Origin: Symbiodinium microadriaticum | Taxonomy: Eukaryota > Sar > Dinophyceae > Suessiales > Symbiodiniaceae | Assembly (NCBI GenBank): GCA_001939145.1 | Contig: LSRX01000061.1 | Span: 380,403-444,402, forward strand | Direction: 5' to 3' | Length of the DNA stretch: 64,000 bases | Shown: in pieces, positions 1 through 8,770 of the stretch | Layout of the letters: every line of letters begins with the position of its first letter | Numbering within the stretch: the stretch's first letter is position 1 | Notes under the pieces: model-generated | Told to the model about the DNA's origin: nothing | Database searches by the model: none | Seen by the model: only the letters and a program-made list of their open reading frames with translations | Position numbers and translations under genes: made by a program

Positions 1-291
1 AAGTAAATAAATAGATAAATAAAAAATATATATATATATATATATATATGTGGTCGCCCCCCCCAGCCATGACAGACCATGACCTTTCATGCCCGTCCCC
101 AGGCATGATCTGTCAACTCAATTCCAAAAAATTCAAAATTCCTCCCCTAACTTTTCAGTACTGTCAAAGTTCCTCTCCCTAACTTTCCACTAATTCCAAC
201 TTTCCGAAACGGTTTTTGATTTGCTGAAAGTTAGGGGGAGTACTTTTGGAAAATTTGGAAATTCGCAACAATTGAAGTGGTGTTTTTGTGT

Positions 292-441
292 GGAAAGTCC
301 TCCAAAGCAAACCCTCCCTTTCGGCTCGGGAATGGGGGGGGTTTGCTTTTGGGGGGGTTGGGAGCAGTCCGGAAAGTCCTCCAAAGCAAAGCACCCCTTT
401 CGGCTCGAGAATGGGGGTTTGCTTTGGAGGGGTGGGAAGCA
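292..441. repeat. Two-copy tandem repeat of about 79 bp with internal hairpins
   Basis: The phrase GGAAAGTCCTCCAAAGCAAA followed by TTTCGGCTCG and a G-run begins at 292 and again at 371. Within each copy the left arm CCTCCAAAGCAAACC pairs with a right arm GGTTTGCTTT(GG)AGG, so each copy can fold. Just upstream, CTCCCCTAACTTTTCAG (about 143) and CTGAAAGTTAGGGGGAG (about 224) form another inverted pair. Confidence 0.7.
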
Positions 442-861
442 GGCTCACAGCCGCCCCATTGGCGTAAGCAACCTGACCTGTTAGCAATCTATTTGTAGAC
501 TAAGCACGAAAATGTTTTAATCAGCATTTCGCGTCAGCGACTGGTCAGTCAATGCACATCGAAACTCTCTCACAACCTCTGTGCCTGATAACTGCGATCT
601 GGTTTGGCTTCGCTGTTCGTCGTCATTGCCGCTACGCTCACTTGTGCGCGCCTGGCGCGTGCGTCCTGAGTACATGGTGTTTTTGATTGTTGATAGATCT
701 AGCTACTTACATACGATCAGTTTAAGATTGGTGCAAGTTGCCGTGCTTTTCCTTAGGGTTTGAATGTCACAGGAGCCGATGTTGGCCGAGTCACCTGCCA
801 GGAACACACTGTTTGTGTACCGCAGTCCGTCATAGTAGGCGGTGAGTCTATCTATCTACAT

Positions 862-917
862 AAATAAATAAATATTTATTTGTTCATATATATTTATTTA
901 TTTATTTATTTATTTAT
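862..917. repeat. (TTTA)n / (TATT)n microsatellite
   Basis: TATT/TTTA tetranucleotide units run here and lead into about 220 bp of extremely AT-rich sequence with no coding sign. Confidence 0.9.
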
Positions 918-1194
918 ACTTATCATATGTAATATAATAGTTAATATAATGCAATGCCATATGATATAGTGTAAAATAATTTAGTATAACATAGTTTAAT
1001 GTACAAAGAAAAAGTTAAACAGCAAAAACATGATATACTGTAATACAACATAATATCTAGCATAATCTGTATTATAGAATGTAATATAACAGTATTCTAT
1101 TATTGTATATTTCATATTCAATCATACGAAAAAAATGTAATAAGAGATAACATGACAGCTGCTGTCCACAAAGGCTTTTGAAGCTCGGGAGCTC

Positions 1195-1390
1195 CGAGGC
1201 CTCTATGGGTTCAGGGTTCCGCTAAGATATTCCTTGTCCTTCAAGGGTTCAGTGAAAGGGTTCCTTGAAGGCTTCCTTTAGAGGGTTTTGGGGTTCCTCT
1301 AAGAGTTTCTATATGGGTTTAAGGCTCCTTTAAGGTTCCTTGACTCGGTTTAGGTTTCCTTTACGGGTTTAGGCTTCCTTTAAGGACATG
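1195..1390. repeat. Degenerate GGTTCCTTTAAGG array
   Basis: Imperfect units of the form GGGTTCCTTTAAGG follow each other about every 15-25 bp. The same family recurs at about 15595-15670, 25890-25960 and 60880-61030, always near TTTAGGG-like text. It is probably a degraded derivative of the telomere-like repeat. Confidence 0.6.
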
Positions 1391-1770
1391 TTCCTTTGGC
1401 CCAATCTTGTTTGGGGGAGCTTCTTAGAGCTGTGGTTTGGGTTTAGGTGTTTCGGGAGATTCTTAGAAAGTAGGGTGCCTTATCTTGGGTCCTCAAATCC
1501 AGGTTGGGCTCCTACATTTGCTGAAGCTCGAGACTCACGTAGGCAAATGCTGGTTCCTATCTACGGTCCTCTGTCTGACATTGAGGACCCGCAAATAGGC
1601 ACCCAGTTCCCAATTTGGAGGAGTACTGTACCTTTTTACGATTTGCGGCACCCACGATTCGAAAGCCCCACCTGCCAAGAGAGCCATGAGGTTTAGATCC
1701 CATGGATGAGAAGACCCGCGTTGAACTTGTGTTGTTCTTTCCCTTAACTACCCGGCCTTACCCTGGGCAG

Positions 1771-1868
1771 GTTTTCAAGATGGTGCGCCGGCTGATCTCT
1801 GCCGGGCATGACCCCGCGAAATGGTTGTTGCCAAAGTTGCAGCAGTTCTTCGAGGCTTGCGGCCACCT
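1771..1868 (+). CDS. Exon of an unrecognised gene (first seen)
   Basis: After a CAG acceptor the frame reads naturally (VFKMVRRLISAGHDPAKWLL, then an amphipathic LPKLQQFFEACGHL). A GC 5' splice site at 1869 would leave two bases that join in phase with the exon at 1906. The product is not recognised; it looks like a helical protein. Upstream exons, if any, are not visible. The boundaries are inferred from splice rules only. Confidence 0.45.
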
Positions 1869-1905
1869 GCGCTCAAGTAATTGAGGTGTAAATGCTGGAC
1901 TGCAG

Positions 1906-1969
1906 GTACCTGCAGTGGCAATGTCAGAGTCCTGCTGAGATTCACAACTTGTGTGCAACTCTTTCTTCT
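1906..1969 (+). CDS. Exon of the same unrecognised gene
   Basis: This starts after CTGCAG and follows the AG|G rule. It reads YLQWQCQSPAEIHNLCATLS and ends at a possible GT donor (GTGTGATCC). It joins the exon at 1771 in phase if that exon ends at a GC donor. Confidence 0.4.
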
Positions 1970-2027
1970 GTGTGATCCGTGTAGTGTTCTCGGGCAATCT
2001 CTCTTGAAAGCCACTCGTGTTGCTAAG

Positions 2028-2208
2028 TGTCCGCTCTGGAGTGCTGTGTGGCCATGGCAGGTTGATGACAAACAGGCTTGTGAGCTGGCGGTGTCTTGCC
2101 GCACCTCCTTACCAGTGGACCACGTTATGTCCACATTGGAGAAGTGTGAGACTCGCTGGAAGCATGAGCAGCTGGGCCAGAAGATCATGTCCGGAAGGCC
2201 AATTTCAG
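2028..2208 (+). CDS. Exon of the same unrecognised gene
   Basis: An open frame reads CPLWSAVWPWQVDDKQACEL and continues through a charged helical stretch (HVMSTLEKCETRWKHEQLG) to KIMSGRPISV. An alternative AG|G acceptor lies at 2058, so the left edge may be further in. The right edge is uncertain, since a GA donor in TCCG|GAAGG would keep phase with 2255. The function is unknown. Confidence 0.4.
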
Positions 2209-2254
2209 TTGCAGCCATAGAATAGAAGCCATAATATAAGCAGGTGAATAGAAG

Positions 2255-2347
2255 CATGCGTGTCGGGTGTTGTGCCGCTGGCTCACTACTTGCAAGATGC
2301 AAGGTACTTGAAGCAGTTGTTCGCACAGGACGAGATTGCTGGCCAAG
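2255..2347 (+). CDS. Exon of the same unrecognised gene
   Basis: The frame reads VVPLAHYLQDARYLKQLFAQ then DEIAGQ and stops at a GT donor. It joins the segment at 2413 in phase across a 65-base GT-AG intron, and the joined protein stays natural (DEIAGQVHMAAGYHLQM). Confidence 0.45.
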
Positions 2348-2412
2348 GTTCCTCACGGCCCTCGCCGTTGTGTTTCGGTGATGGCATGAACACCACATGC
2401 CCCTGCAGCAAG

Positions 2413-2520
2413 TTCACATGGCAGCAGGCTACCACTTGCAGATGGTGGAGCTTTTTGCCGAGTACGCTGCTTGGCACCTTCAAACTGTGCTTGGCACATC
2501 CGGGTCCACTTCAAAAGCCT
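2413..2520 (+). CDS. Last visible exon of the same unrecognised gene
   Basis: The frame reads VHMAAGYHLQMVELFAEYAA then WHLQTVLGTSG, clearly helical and with exon-like composition. The downstream edge is not fixed. Coding-like sequence ends before the (TA)n/(ATCT)n tract at 2610. No domain is recognised. Confidence 0.45.
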
Positions 2521-2605
2521 CCGCGTTTACTCCGAGCTGTCAGGCAGGCTTGCAAATCGGTTCTTTCGTGAGAAAGCCTCGGCCCAGATTACTAGGGGGG
2601 GGGTA

Positions 2606-2607
<2 letters not shown>

Positions 2608-2639
<32 letters not shown>

Positions 2640-2715
2640 ATCTATCTATCTATCTCTCTCTCTTTATATATATATATATATACACACATGTATATATATA
2701 TATACATACACACAT
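2608..2715. repeat. (TA)n, (ATCT)n and (CA)n microsatellite cluster
   Basis: A G-run is followed by TA, ATCT and again TA and CA dinucleotide runs. The short open frames here are simple translations of the repeat. Confidence 0.9.
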
Positions 2716-4833
2716 GTGAGATATGCACATAAAAAGTTATATACGAGCTATACTTTGCCCCAAAGCCGTACTCTAATCATCAACAACGGAAGCACGCCCC
2801 GAGGATCCTTCCGGTTTGCAACCGTTCCTCCGGGCCAGCGAGCGCTACCCCTTGGATCAGGCTCCGAGCTGTTTGGTGTTTAGGGCTCTAGGGCTCGAGG
2901 TTTTAGGGTTTACGGCGTTAGGTTCCAGAGGGTTCAGGGGTTTAGGGTTCTAGTGCTGGGATTCAGGGTTTGGGGGGACAGTCTATGGCGATTTGCACAA
3001 GTCGAGACGCAAAAAAGGGTTTTAGGGATTTAGGGAAGTTCAGGGCGCAAGAGCCCCAGACTTCGGGAGTTGGTGTCGTGTTTGTGGGAAGAAGCAAACA
3101 CTTCTCAAGCCAGCTAGTGCCGAAAACAGGCCACTTGCAAAAGGGTGTCGGATTTCTCCAAGTTCTTCCCGGAGGTCTGCGATTCTTCCAAGCAAGGAAG
3201 CTACAGCTAAGGAAGCTTGCGGAGTCGTTGAATGACCGCCGCCCTGTAGTTTCACAGATGCGTAGGTGTGCAAGGCTGTTCTTCCTGTTCGACTTTGTTT
3301 GAATTGCACCGACAGGCTCTGGAAGTGTGCCAGCGGAAAGGCTTACGCCAAGCCCCCAGAGAAGAATGTTAGTTGTAGGATGGTTGTTCTTGCCCACGCT
3401 AACATGCGCATTCGCTTTTTTTGGTAGACAAGGTCGCTGCTAGAACAAGGCCGGAACTTTTGTGAGCGAGACCCTAATCCAGCCAGCTAGTCTGAAGGAG
3501 TAGCTGTTTGAGAATTTTCTGGTGTCCCAGATTCGCCTTTGCAGTAATTCCTCCCACTATGCATGGGATACCACCGTTAACAGAGTTGATTGTGTGGTTT
3601 TGGTAATCCTTCGACTTAAACTAAACCCTAAGCCAAACCGACGCTGTGCATTGAAGCTGGAGCCTCAACGGCCATGCGGTCAGACGCCACCGCATGAAGT
3701 GAAGCTGACGATTCAACAGGAGTGGAATAGAGTGGTCTGAATAATACTCATGACTCCTAGTGTCCCTTATGGTCCTTGCACTTATATTTACTATACCCCA
3801 AATCCGTCTTCCCCTCCGTTCCTCCCGATACATTGTTGAGGTCAAGAAGTTGCATACCTTCTTGGGCGCGCTGGGCGCGTGGCCGACGCACTCAGGCGCG
3901 TCACACGTTCAATCGACGAGCCTATTCTGGGTGTAACTTTGGTTCGTCTTGTGGACTAACTCATAAACTTGCGAAGCATTTAAGAGCTTGGCGAATCTGC
4001 TGAGCACCCTAAGGCCACAGCTTTAACCTTCGCCCTGAGCGCAACCTCTGCCACGAGCCTTACCAGAATCTGCTGAAGCTTTAGAGTTTAGGCTAACCCC
4101 AGACCGGGCGGCGAAGCAAGCATCCCGTCGCAACAAGGTTAAGGGTTACGGGCTTTCGGCCCAAACACTCTCTTACGAGCTCCAAATCGAACAACAGCCT
4201 GAAGGGACCTCGCAGTTTTGCAAACGAAGCCGCCACCATGTCTTGTTTGATAGTCTGCTGATGATCCGACATGCAGGGCGAGGCTATTGTTCACCTAGTT
4301 GGGTCCTGCTGCGATCTCCTTTTTGCCGAAACTCCTTGGGACCCCCTGAACCACGCAGAGCTACTCCCCAGTATTTGTTTAAAGTGAATACTCGCCGAAA
4401 CTCTGCGCCCTGTAAGCTCAAAGCCCTAATAACCTAGCGGACCTAGCAGCTTAAAGAAAGCCCTAAGCTGACTCTCAAAAAATCCTCAGGAGCTAAACCC
4501 TACAGCCTCTAAAACTTGAACAGCCTTGGGCCGAAACCCCAAGAGCTTTCGGCCCTGCACTCTACAGGCTCTAAGCCCGAAAGTCAAGCCTTGCAAAATC
4601 CTAAGACGGGAATTAAGTTCAATCCGACAGCAGAGACAAAGGAACTCCCCAAACGTTCAACTAACTCAAGCCCAATGAGGGCTTTAAGCTCCAGCAGCAC
4701 AGAACAGAAAGAGATTCCCCAAGCCCCAAAGAAGCCTCAACCAAAAGCCTCCTTTTGACCCCACGCCATCAAGCCCTGAACCAAGCCAAATGTAGGCCTT
4801 TAGGGTTTAAGACCCTAAACCCAAAGAAGCCAG
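2716..4833. other. Non-coding stretch rich in telomere-like words
   Basis: TTTAGGG-derived text occurs around 2880-2965 and CCCTAAGC-type text around 4440-4830. A 110-codon open frame at 2970-3302 and a 144-codon frame on the other strand overlap each other, resemble no protein I know, and are not supported by splice context. Confidence 0.5.
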
Positions 4834-4901
4834 GATCCTTCTGGAGGAGGTGGGCGATGTCCGCCAGGCCGTGGAGTTTGCAGCGGAGACGCAGGCGGCG
4901 G
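4834..4901 (+). CDS. Isolated exon, faintly like a clathrin heavy-chain repeat
   Basis: The segment has an AG|G acceptor and a GT donor (G|GTGCATTC). It reads ILLEEVGDVRQAVEFAAETQ plus AA. The pattern of ILL-E-G-D-AVEFA recalls the helical hairpins of clathrin heavy chain or other alpha-solenoid trafficking proteins. That likeness rests on about 20 residues and is only a suggestion. No neighbouring exon was found. Confidence 0.3.
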
Positions 4902-5107
4902 GTGCATTCAAGTCCTTTTCCGGTCTGTGGCGTTGTCTTGCAGGACGAACATAGCGGGCGCCGAATTAGTTACAAGGATTGTTCCTTATGGTTTCTCTTT
5001 AATTACATGTTTTAACTATTGTAGGTTATGCCCCAGAACTGAAGAAGCCTATTCTACTACCGTAAGGCACCTATATTAGTAGGAATCAAACAGTACTTAC
5101 AGAAATA

Positions 5108-5254
5108 TTTAAATGATGTTTATCGTCGTTGTCGTCGTCGTAAGCCGTCGTCGTTGCCGTCATTGTAGCAGCAGCTGTATCAGCAGCAGTACTAGTAGCA
5201 GCAGGTGCAGTAGCAGTAGCAGCGGTAGCGGTAGTGGTAGTGCTACTGGTACAT
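5108..5254. repeat. Mixed GTC/GTA/GCA triplet repeat (left flank)
   Basis: Imperfect trinucleotide units (GTC, GTA, GCA, GGTA) run up to the left terminal inverted repeat of the element at 5255. Confidence 0.85.
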
Positions 5255-5589
5255 TGTGCCGGGAACTCAGAACATTTATTTGATGGAGCCATCTTGGTAA
5301 TCTTGGCAATCTTACTCAGCCTGGTCATCTCCAACATTTTGGTTAATTTTGGTCATCTTGCCCCACTTGCTCGCCGACTAGTTTACCTTTCGGAGACCGA
5401 GATTGCAAGATTGCTTCCCCCTCTTGGCTCGCCGACTAGTTTACCTGTTGGAGACCGAGATTGCAAGATTGCTTGGCAACCTTGCTCCCGACATTGCAAT
5501 CTTGGTCTAGAAGGTAAACCAGTCGGCGAGACCAAGATTGCAAGATTGCTTGGCAATCTTGCTAAAATATGTTCTAAATTCCCGGCACA
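5255..5589. mobile_element. Small element with about 25-bp terminal inverted repeats
   Basis: The left end, TGTGCCGGGAACTCAGAACA (from 5255), is matched by the reverse complement of the right end at 5564-5589, with a few mismatches. Inside are two direct copies of a block starting CTCGCCGACTAGTTTACC (5369 and 5431, period 62) and an inverted copy near 5512-5530. No convincing coding frame is present. The element sits inside a triplet repeat. This is the structure of a MITE-like, non-autonomous element; the type of transposase is unknown. Confidence 0.6.
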
Positions 5590-5593
5590 CTGG

Positions 5594-5736
5594 ATTGGTA
5601 GTGGACGTCGTGACAGTGGTAGTTGTAGTGGCAGCGGCATTGGCAGTGGCGGTGGTGATAGTCGTTTGAGCCTGGGTTTAACAGTTGTAGTAGTCGTCGT
5701 CGTAGTTGCAGCAGCAGCAGCAGGAGTAGTAGTAGC

Positions 5737-5771
<35 letters not shown>

Positions 5772-5837
5772 CAGTAGCAATAGCAGTAGCAGTAGCAGTA
5801 GCAGCAGCAGTAGTAGTAGCAGTAGCAGTAGGAGTAG

Positions 5838-5893
<56 letters not shown>

Positions 5894-5912
5894 ATAGTAG
5901 TAGTAGTAGTAG

Positions 5913-5948
<36 letters not shown>

Positions 5949-5965
5949 GGGTAACTGAGTAGTAC

Positions 5966-6021
<56 letters not shown>

Positions 6022-6040
6022 TTACTACTACTACTACTAC
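5594..6040. repeat. Triplet repeat complex with (TAG)n to (CTA)n reversals
   Basis: Interrupted GTG/GGC/GCA triplets grade into (TAG)n. The repeat then reverses into (ACT)n near 5914, returns to (TAG)n near 5960, and reverses again near 6020 just before a single N at 6041. Each reversal makes a long perfect palindrome. Long poly-Val/Leu/Ala frames here are translations of the repeat, not genes. Confidence 0.9.
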
Positions 6041-6041
6041 N

Positions 6042-7118
6042 TTTTGACTTTGAATCGCAGCATCGTCAGGCGACACTAAGCGTCCGAAAGACCAGTTCTG
6101 ATGAACCGGCTGCTTCACACAGTTCAGTGATCGCAGCTGTGCACGTTCGGCACCGTCAGCTATGATAAACATGCAAAAGCAAAAGTGTCCGTGGAACACC
6201 TTCAGAAAGAAAAGCTGCAGCCCCGTACCGAAGTACCAAGCAGGCTGCAGGACTGCTCAAGGCCGATTGGCCCCCTCCGAATGTGAAAAGCTGTCCAATC
6301 TACGAAGACCGACAAGATAGCCTCCTGTGTTAATGAGATCGTGGGTGCAATCAGAAATCTGTAACTCCCGATTATCATCCGAAAGATGAAAGACAGGCTT
6401 GTTGGTTGTCGGATCGGCACCGCTCAGAGCCGTTCGATAGTGTCCAGCCTTGATGGAATTGCCAATGTGAAAAATAACACCAACAACTGCATAAATCACG
6501 ATCGTCATCGAGAGCCCTGCATTGCTGTCGAAGCTGGGAATTCTGACCAACTCACCCGCCTGAATTGTAACAGGTTGCATGTCTTTGATTGCACCATCGG
6601 TACTGGAATCATGAAGTCGAAAACGCTTCAATGCCAGCAAAAACGTAGTAGGAGCCTGTGCAAGGGCATGCGCATTCGCCTGAGTGTACCAGGAGTAAAT
6701 GCAATGCTGTAATGTAGGCCCAGTTAAGTCAAGGGCAATCGGAGTTAAGCACAAACCTGAGTCCAATATACGGGTGTTTGGGGGAGGACCTGCTTGAAAA
6801 ATGCGTGCCTCCCAATGGCCCTTGTAAGCTTCCGGCCGCGCAAAATTGAGCAGAAAGGCAGCGAATTCGCTCACATCCTGCTGTTGATGCACATTTCGCC
6901 ATTGTGAAAGTGCTTGTTTCCAAGGCAGCAGCTTCAGAAGATGGGTCGGGCCTTGCTTCCGAAGAATGCGTATGGCAGTGGAAAGCCTGCCATGGGAAAA
7001 TGTATCTGAGAGGCCGTGTCCCAACCAGTGTTGCAAATGGCACCAAGAATTAACGTAGCAAACATTCGTTGTGTTGCGAAGAATAAATCCAGTGGGAGTG
7101 CCCAGCCTTGTTGGTGGG
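6042..7118 (-). pseudogene. USP-type protease domain at the 3' end of a non-LTR retroelement fragment
   Basis: The frame encodes the two boxes of a ubiquitin-specific protease. The cysteine box reads LRNTTNVCYVNSW (Cys codon at 7058-7060), then QWRNVHQQQDVSEFAAFLLN. The histidine box reads KAGHYRTALSG (His at 6440-6442), followed by HLSDD and GYLVGL. The stop is at 6257 and the rest is probably 3' untranslated sequence. USPs cleave ubiquitin conjugates; in dinoflagellates I recall such domains at the C-terminus of LINE-like polyproteins, so this reads as a retroelement remnant rather than a host gene. Both catalytic residues are intact, but the link to the upstream frame is broken near 7120-7140, and no reverse transcriptase is visible. 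Confidence 0.65.
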
Positions 7119-7119
7119 A

Positions 7120-7659
7120 TCAGCTGTCCGCTTTCCTCTCGTCCACCTCCATGTCCCTCCGATCCTTCTGCTGCGAATCTGCAATGACCGGCGCTGGGCT
7201 CGCAGGGGCTGCTTGGGACGGCGGCTTCCGCTGAGGGCGCTGAGGTGGGTCCATCGGAGGATACTTTTCGGCCAGAACCTTCGCCAAGGGTTGGCGATCC
7301 ATCTTCGTGGGCCGCAGGCGTAGTCCCAGCACTTTGCTGGCTGCACAGCCACACAGGTTCGTCAGCATTCCCCAGGCCTGAGAGGCTCGTGGATCTCGTA
7401 GACCTACTGATAGGAGAAAAGTTACCGTTTCTCCTTGGTAACTCTCCGCCATCTTGCGAGTAGAGTGGAACTTCAGCAGAGCATGAGGGGCTGTGATGGT
7501 TTGCTGGAGATGGTCCAGAGAGGTGAGGATCTGGGAGTGGAGCATGGGTTGCACGTCCTCTACCTTCTCCATGGCCTCCTTCTCTTGGTTCCACCTCATG
7601 TAGAACCAGTGGAGTTCTGTCATCCCTTCCGGGATCTCGGCAAAGCCCTGGGCTATCAC
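7120..7659 (-). pseudogene. Upstream part of the same retroelement ORF, frameshifted
   Basis: About 179 codons with natural composition (ELHWFYMRWNQEKEAMEKVE, SYQGETVTFLLSVGLRD, LGLRLRPTKMDRQPLAKVL) end in a stop at 7120. The USP domain continues in a neighbouring frame, so one small indel separates them. A long frame covering 7190-8134 in the USP frame is only a translation of GC-rich and triplet sequence. The matching region of related elements lies between reverse transcriptase and USP (recalled, not searched). The fragment is cut off by the triplet repeat at about 7665. Confidence 0.55.
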
Positions 7660-7664
7660 CTGTG

Positions 7665-7703
7665 CCCCTACTACTACTACTACTACTACTACTACTCCTG
7701 CTG

Positions 7704-7735
<32 letters not shown>

Positions 7736-7796
7736 GCTTCTACTTCTACTTCTACTTCTACTTCTTCGACTTCTACTTCTACTTCTACTTCTACTT

Positions 7797-7828
<32 letters not shown>

Positions 7829-7985
7829 GCTACTACTACGACGGCGACTATGATGACTACGACTACGACGACGACTACTACTACGAATACTTCTAGTTCT
7901 GCTACCGGCCGCTGCTGCTACTACGACTACTATTCCTCCTGCTGCTACCGCCACCACCACTACTGTAGCACCACGACTACGACTG

Positions 7986-8040
<55 letters not shown>

Positions 8041-8070
8041 GTAGCAGTAGTAGTAGTAGTAGTAGTAGTA

Positions 8071-8104
<34 letters not shown>

Positions 8105-8110
8105 GAAAAG
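7665..8110. repeat. Long (CTA)n/(CTT)n/(GAC)n triplet repeat, reversing near 8040
   Basis: (CTA)n, (TTCTAC)n, (GAC)n and again (CTA)n run to about 8040, where the repeat reverses into (TAG)n and then (CAG)n. The retroelement fragment is thus framed by the same triplet repeat on both sides. Confidence 0.9.
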
Positions 8111-8487
8111 TAGTAGCATTATGAGAACCAGCATGGGAAAGTCAGGGTAGGCGCCGGGAATTTCTTTTGGTTCAGGGTTTTTCCCCGTTTACGAGTTCGA
8201 TACGATGCTGATTGCGATTTCAATACGGCTACGCGGGAAAGCATGGCTCGGCTGCAAGTCCGAAAACCATATCGAAAACATAACAAACACGTCAAAACCA
8301 GTCCTGGAGATCGAAGTCGTATCAGAATCGTATCCAAACCGTATCCAAATCGTAACAAAATCATAAACCAAAAGGAAATCATGAGAAAATGGTAACCGGA
8401 GGATTCCTGAAATCATATCCAAACCATGTCGAAATCTTAAAGATAATCATTCCTTGAAATCGGAGTTTCCTATCATTGCGGTTCTCA

Positions 8488-8770
8488 CAATAGCAGTAGT
8501 AGTAGTAGCAGTGGCCGCAGCAGTAGCAGGAGCAGGAGCAGCAGCAGCAGCAGCGAAAGTCAACAGTAGTCGTAGTCGTCGTCGTAGTGGTCGTGCTGGT
8601 GCTGGAGCTGTTAGTAGTAGTGCTTGTTGTTGTTGTTGTTGTTGTTGTTGCAGCAGCCGTGGCAGTAGCAGTGGTCGTAGTAAGTAGTCGTCGTCGACGT
8701 ATTGCCACGACTACAGTACGACGACGACGACGACGACTACTACTACTACTGCGAGTGAGTGCAGCAGCAG
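8488..8770. repeat. Interrupted GTA/GCA/GTC triplet repeat
   Basis: (TAG)n, (CAG)n, (GTC)n, (TTG)n and (GAC)n blocks alternate here. All long frames across it are low-complexity Val/Ala/Arg/Thr runs on both strands. Confidence 0.9.

Larger units (their letters stand above)
1..1770. other. AT-rich, repeat-filled stretch without recognised gene
   Basis: There is a (TA)n run at about 28-50, a tandem hairpin-forming duplication at 292-441, a (TTTA)n/(TATT)n run at 862-917 and then very AT-rich sequence to about 1140. From about 1200 to 1390 there is a degenerate array built on GGTTCCTTTAAGG. Short open frames occur on both strands across 180-500, but they mirror each other over the same repeat and look non-coding. 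Confidence 0.6.

Noticed and set aside
5234..5962. A 242-codon plus-strand frame ending in poly-Val/Ala
   Set aside because: It crosses a TIR element and a triplet microsatellite and has no domain. It is a repeat translation.
6257..8134. A 625-codon minus-strand frame running from the triplet repeat through the USP domain
   Set aside because: Its first two thirds are translated triplets and an out-of-frame reading of the retroelement. Only the USP part below about 7118 is genuine; the natural upstream frame is the one ending at 7120.
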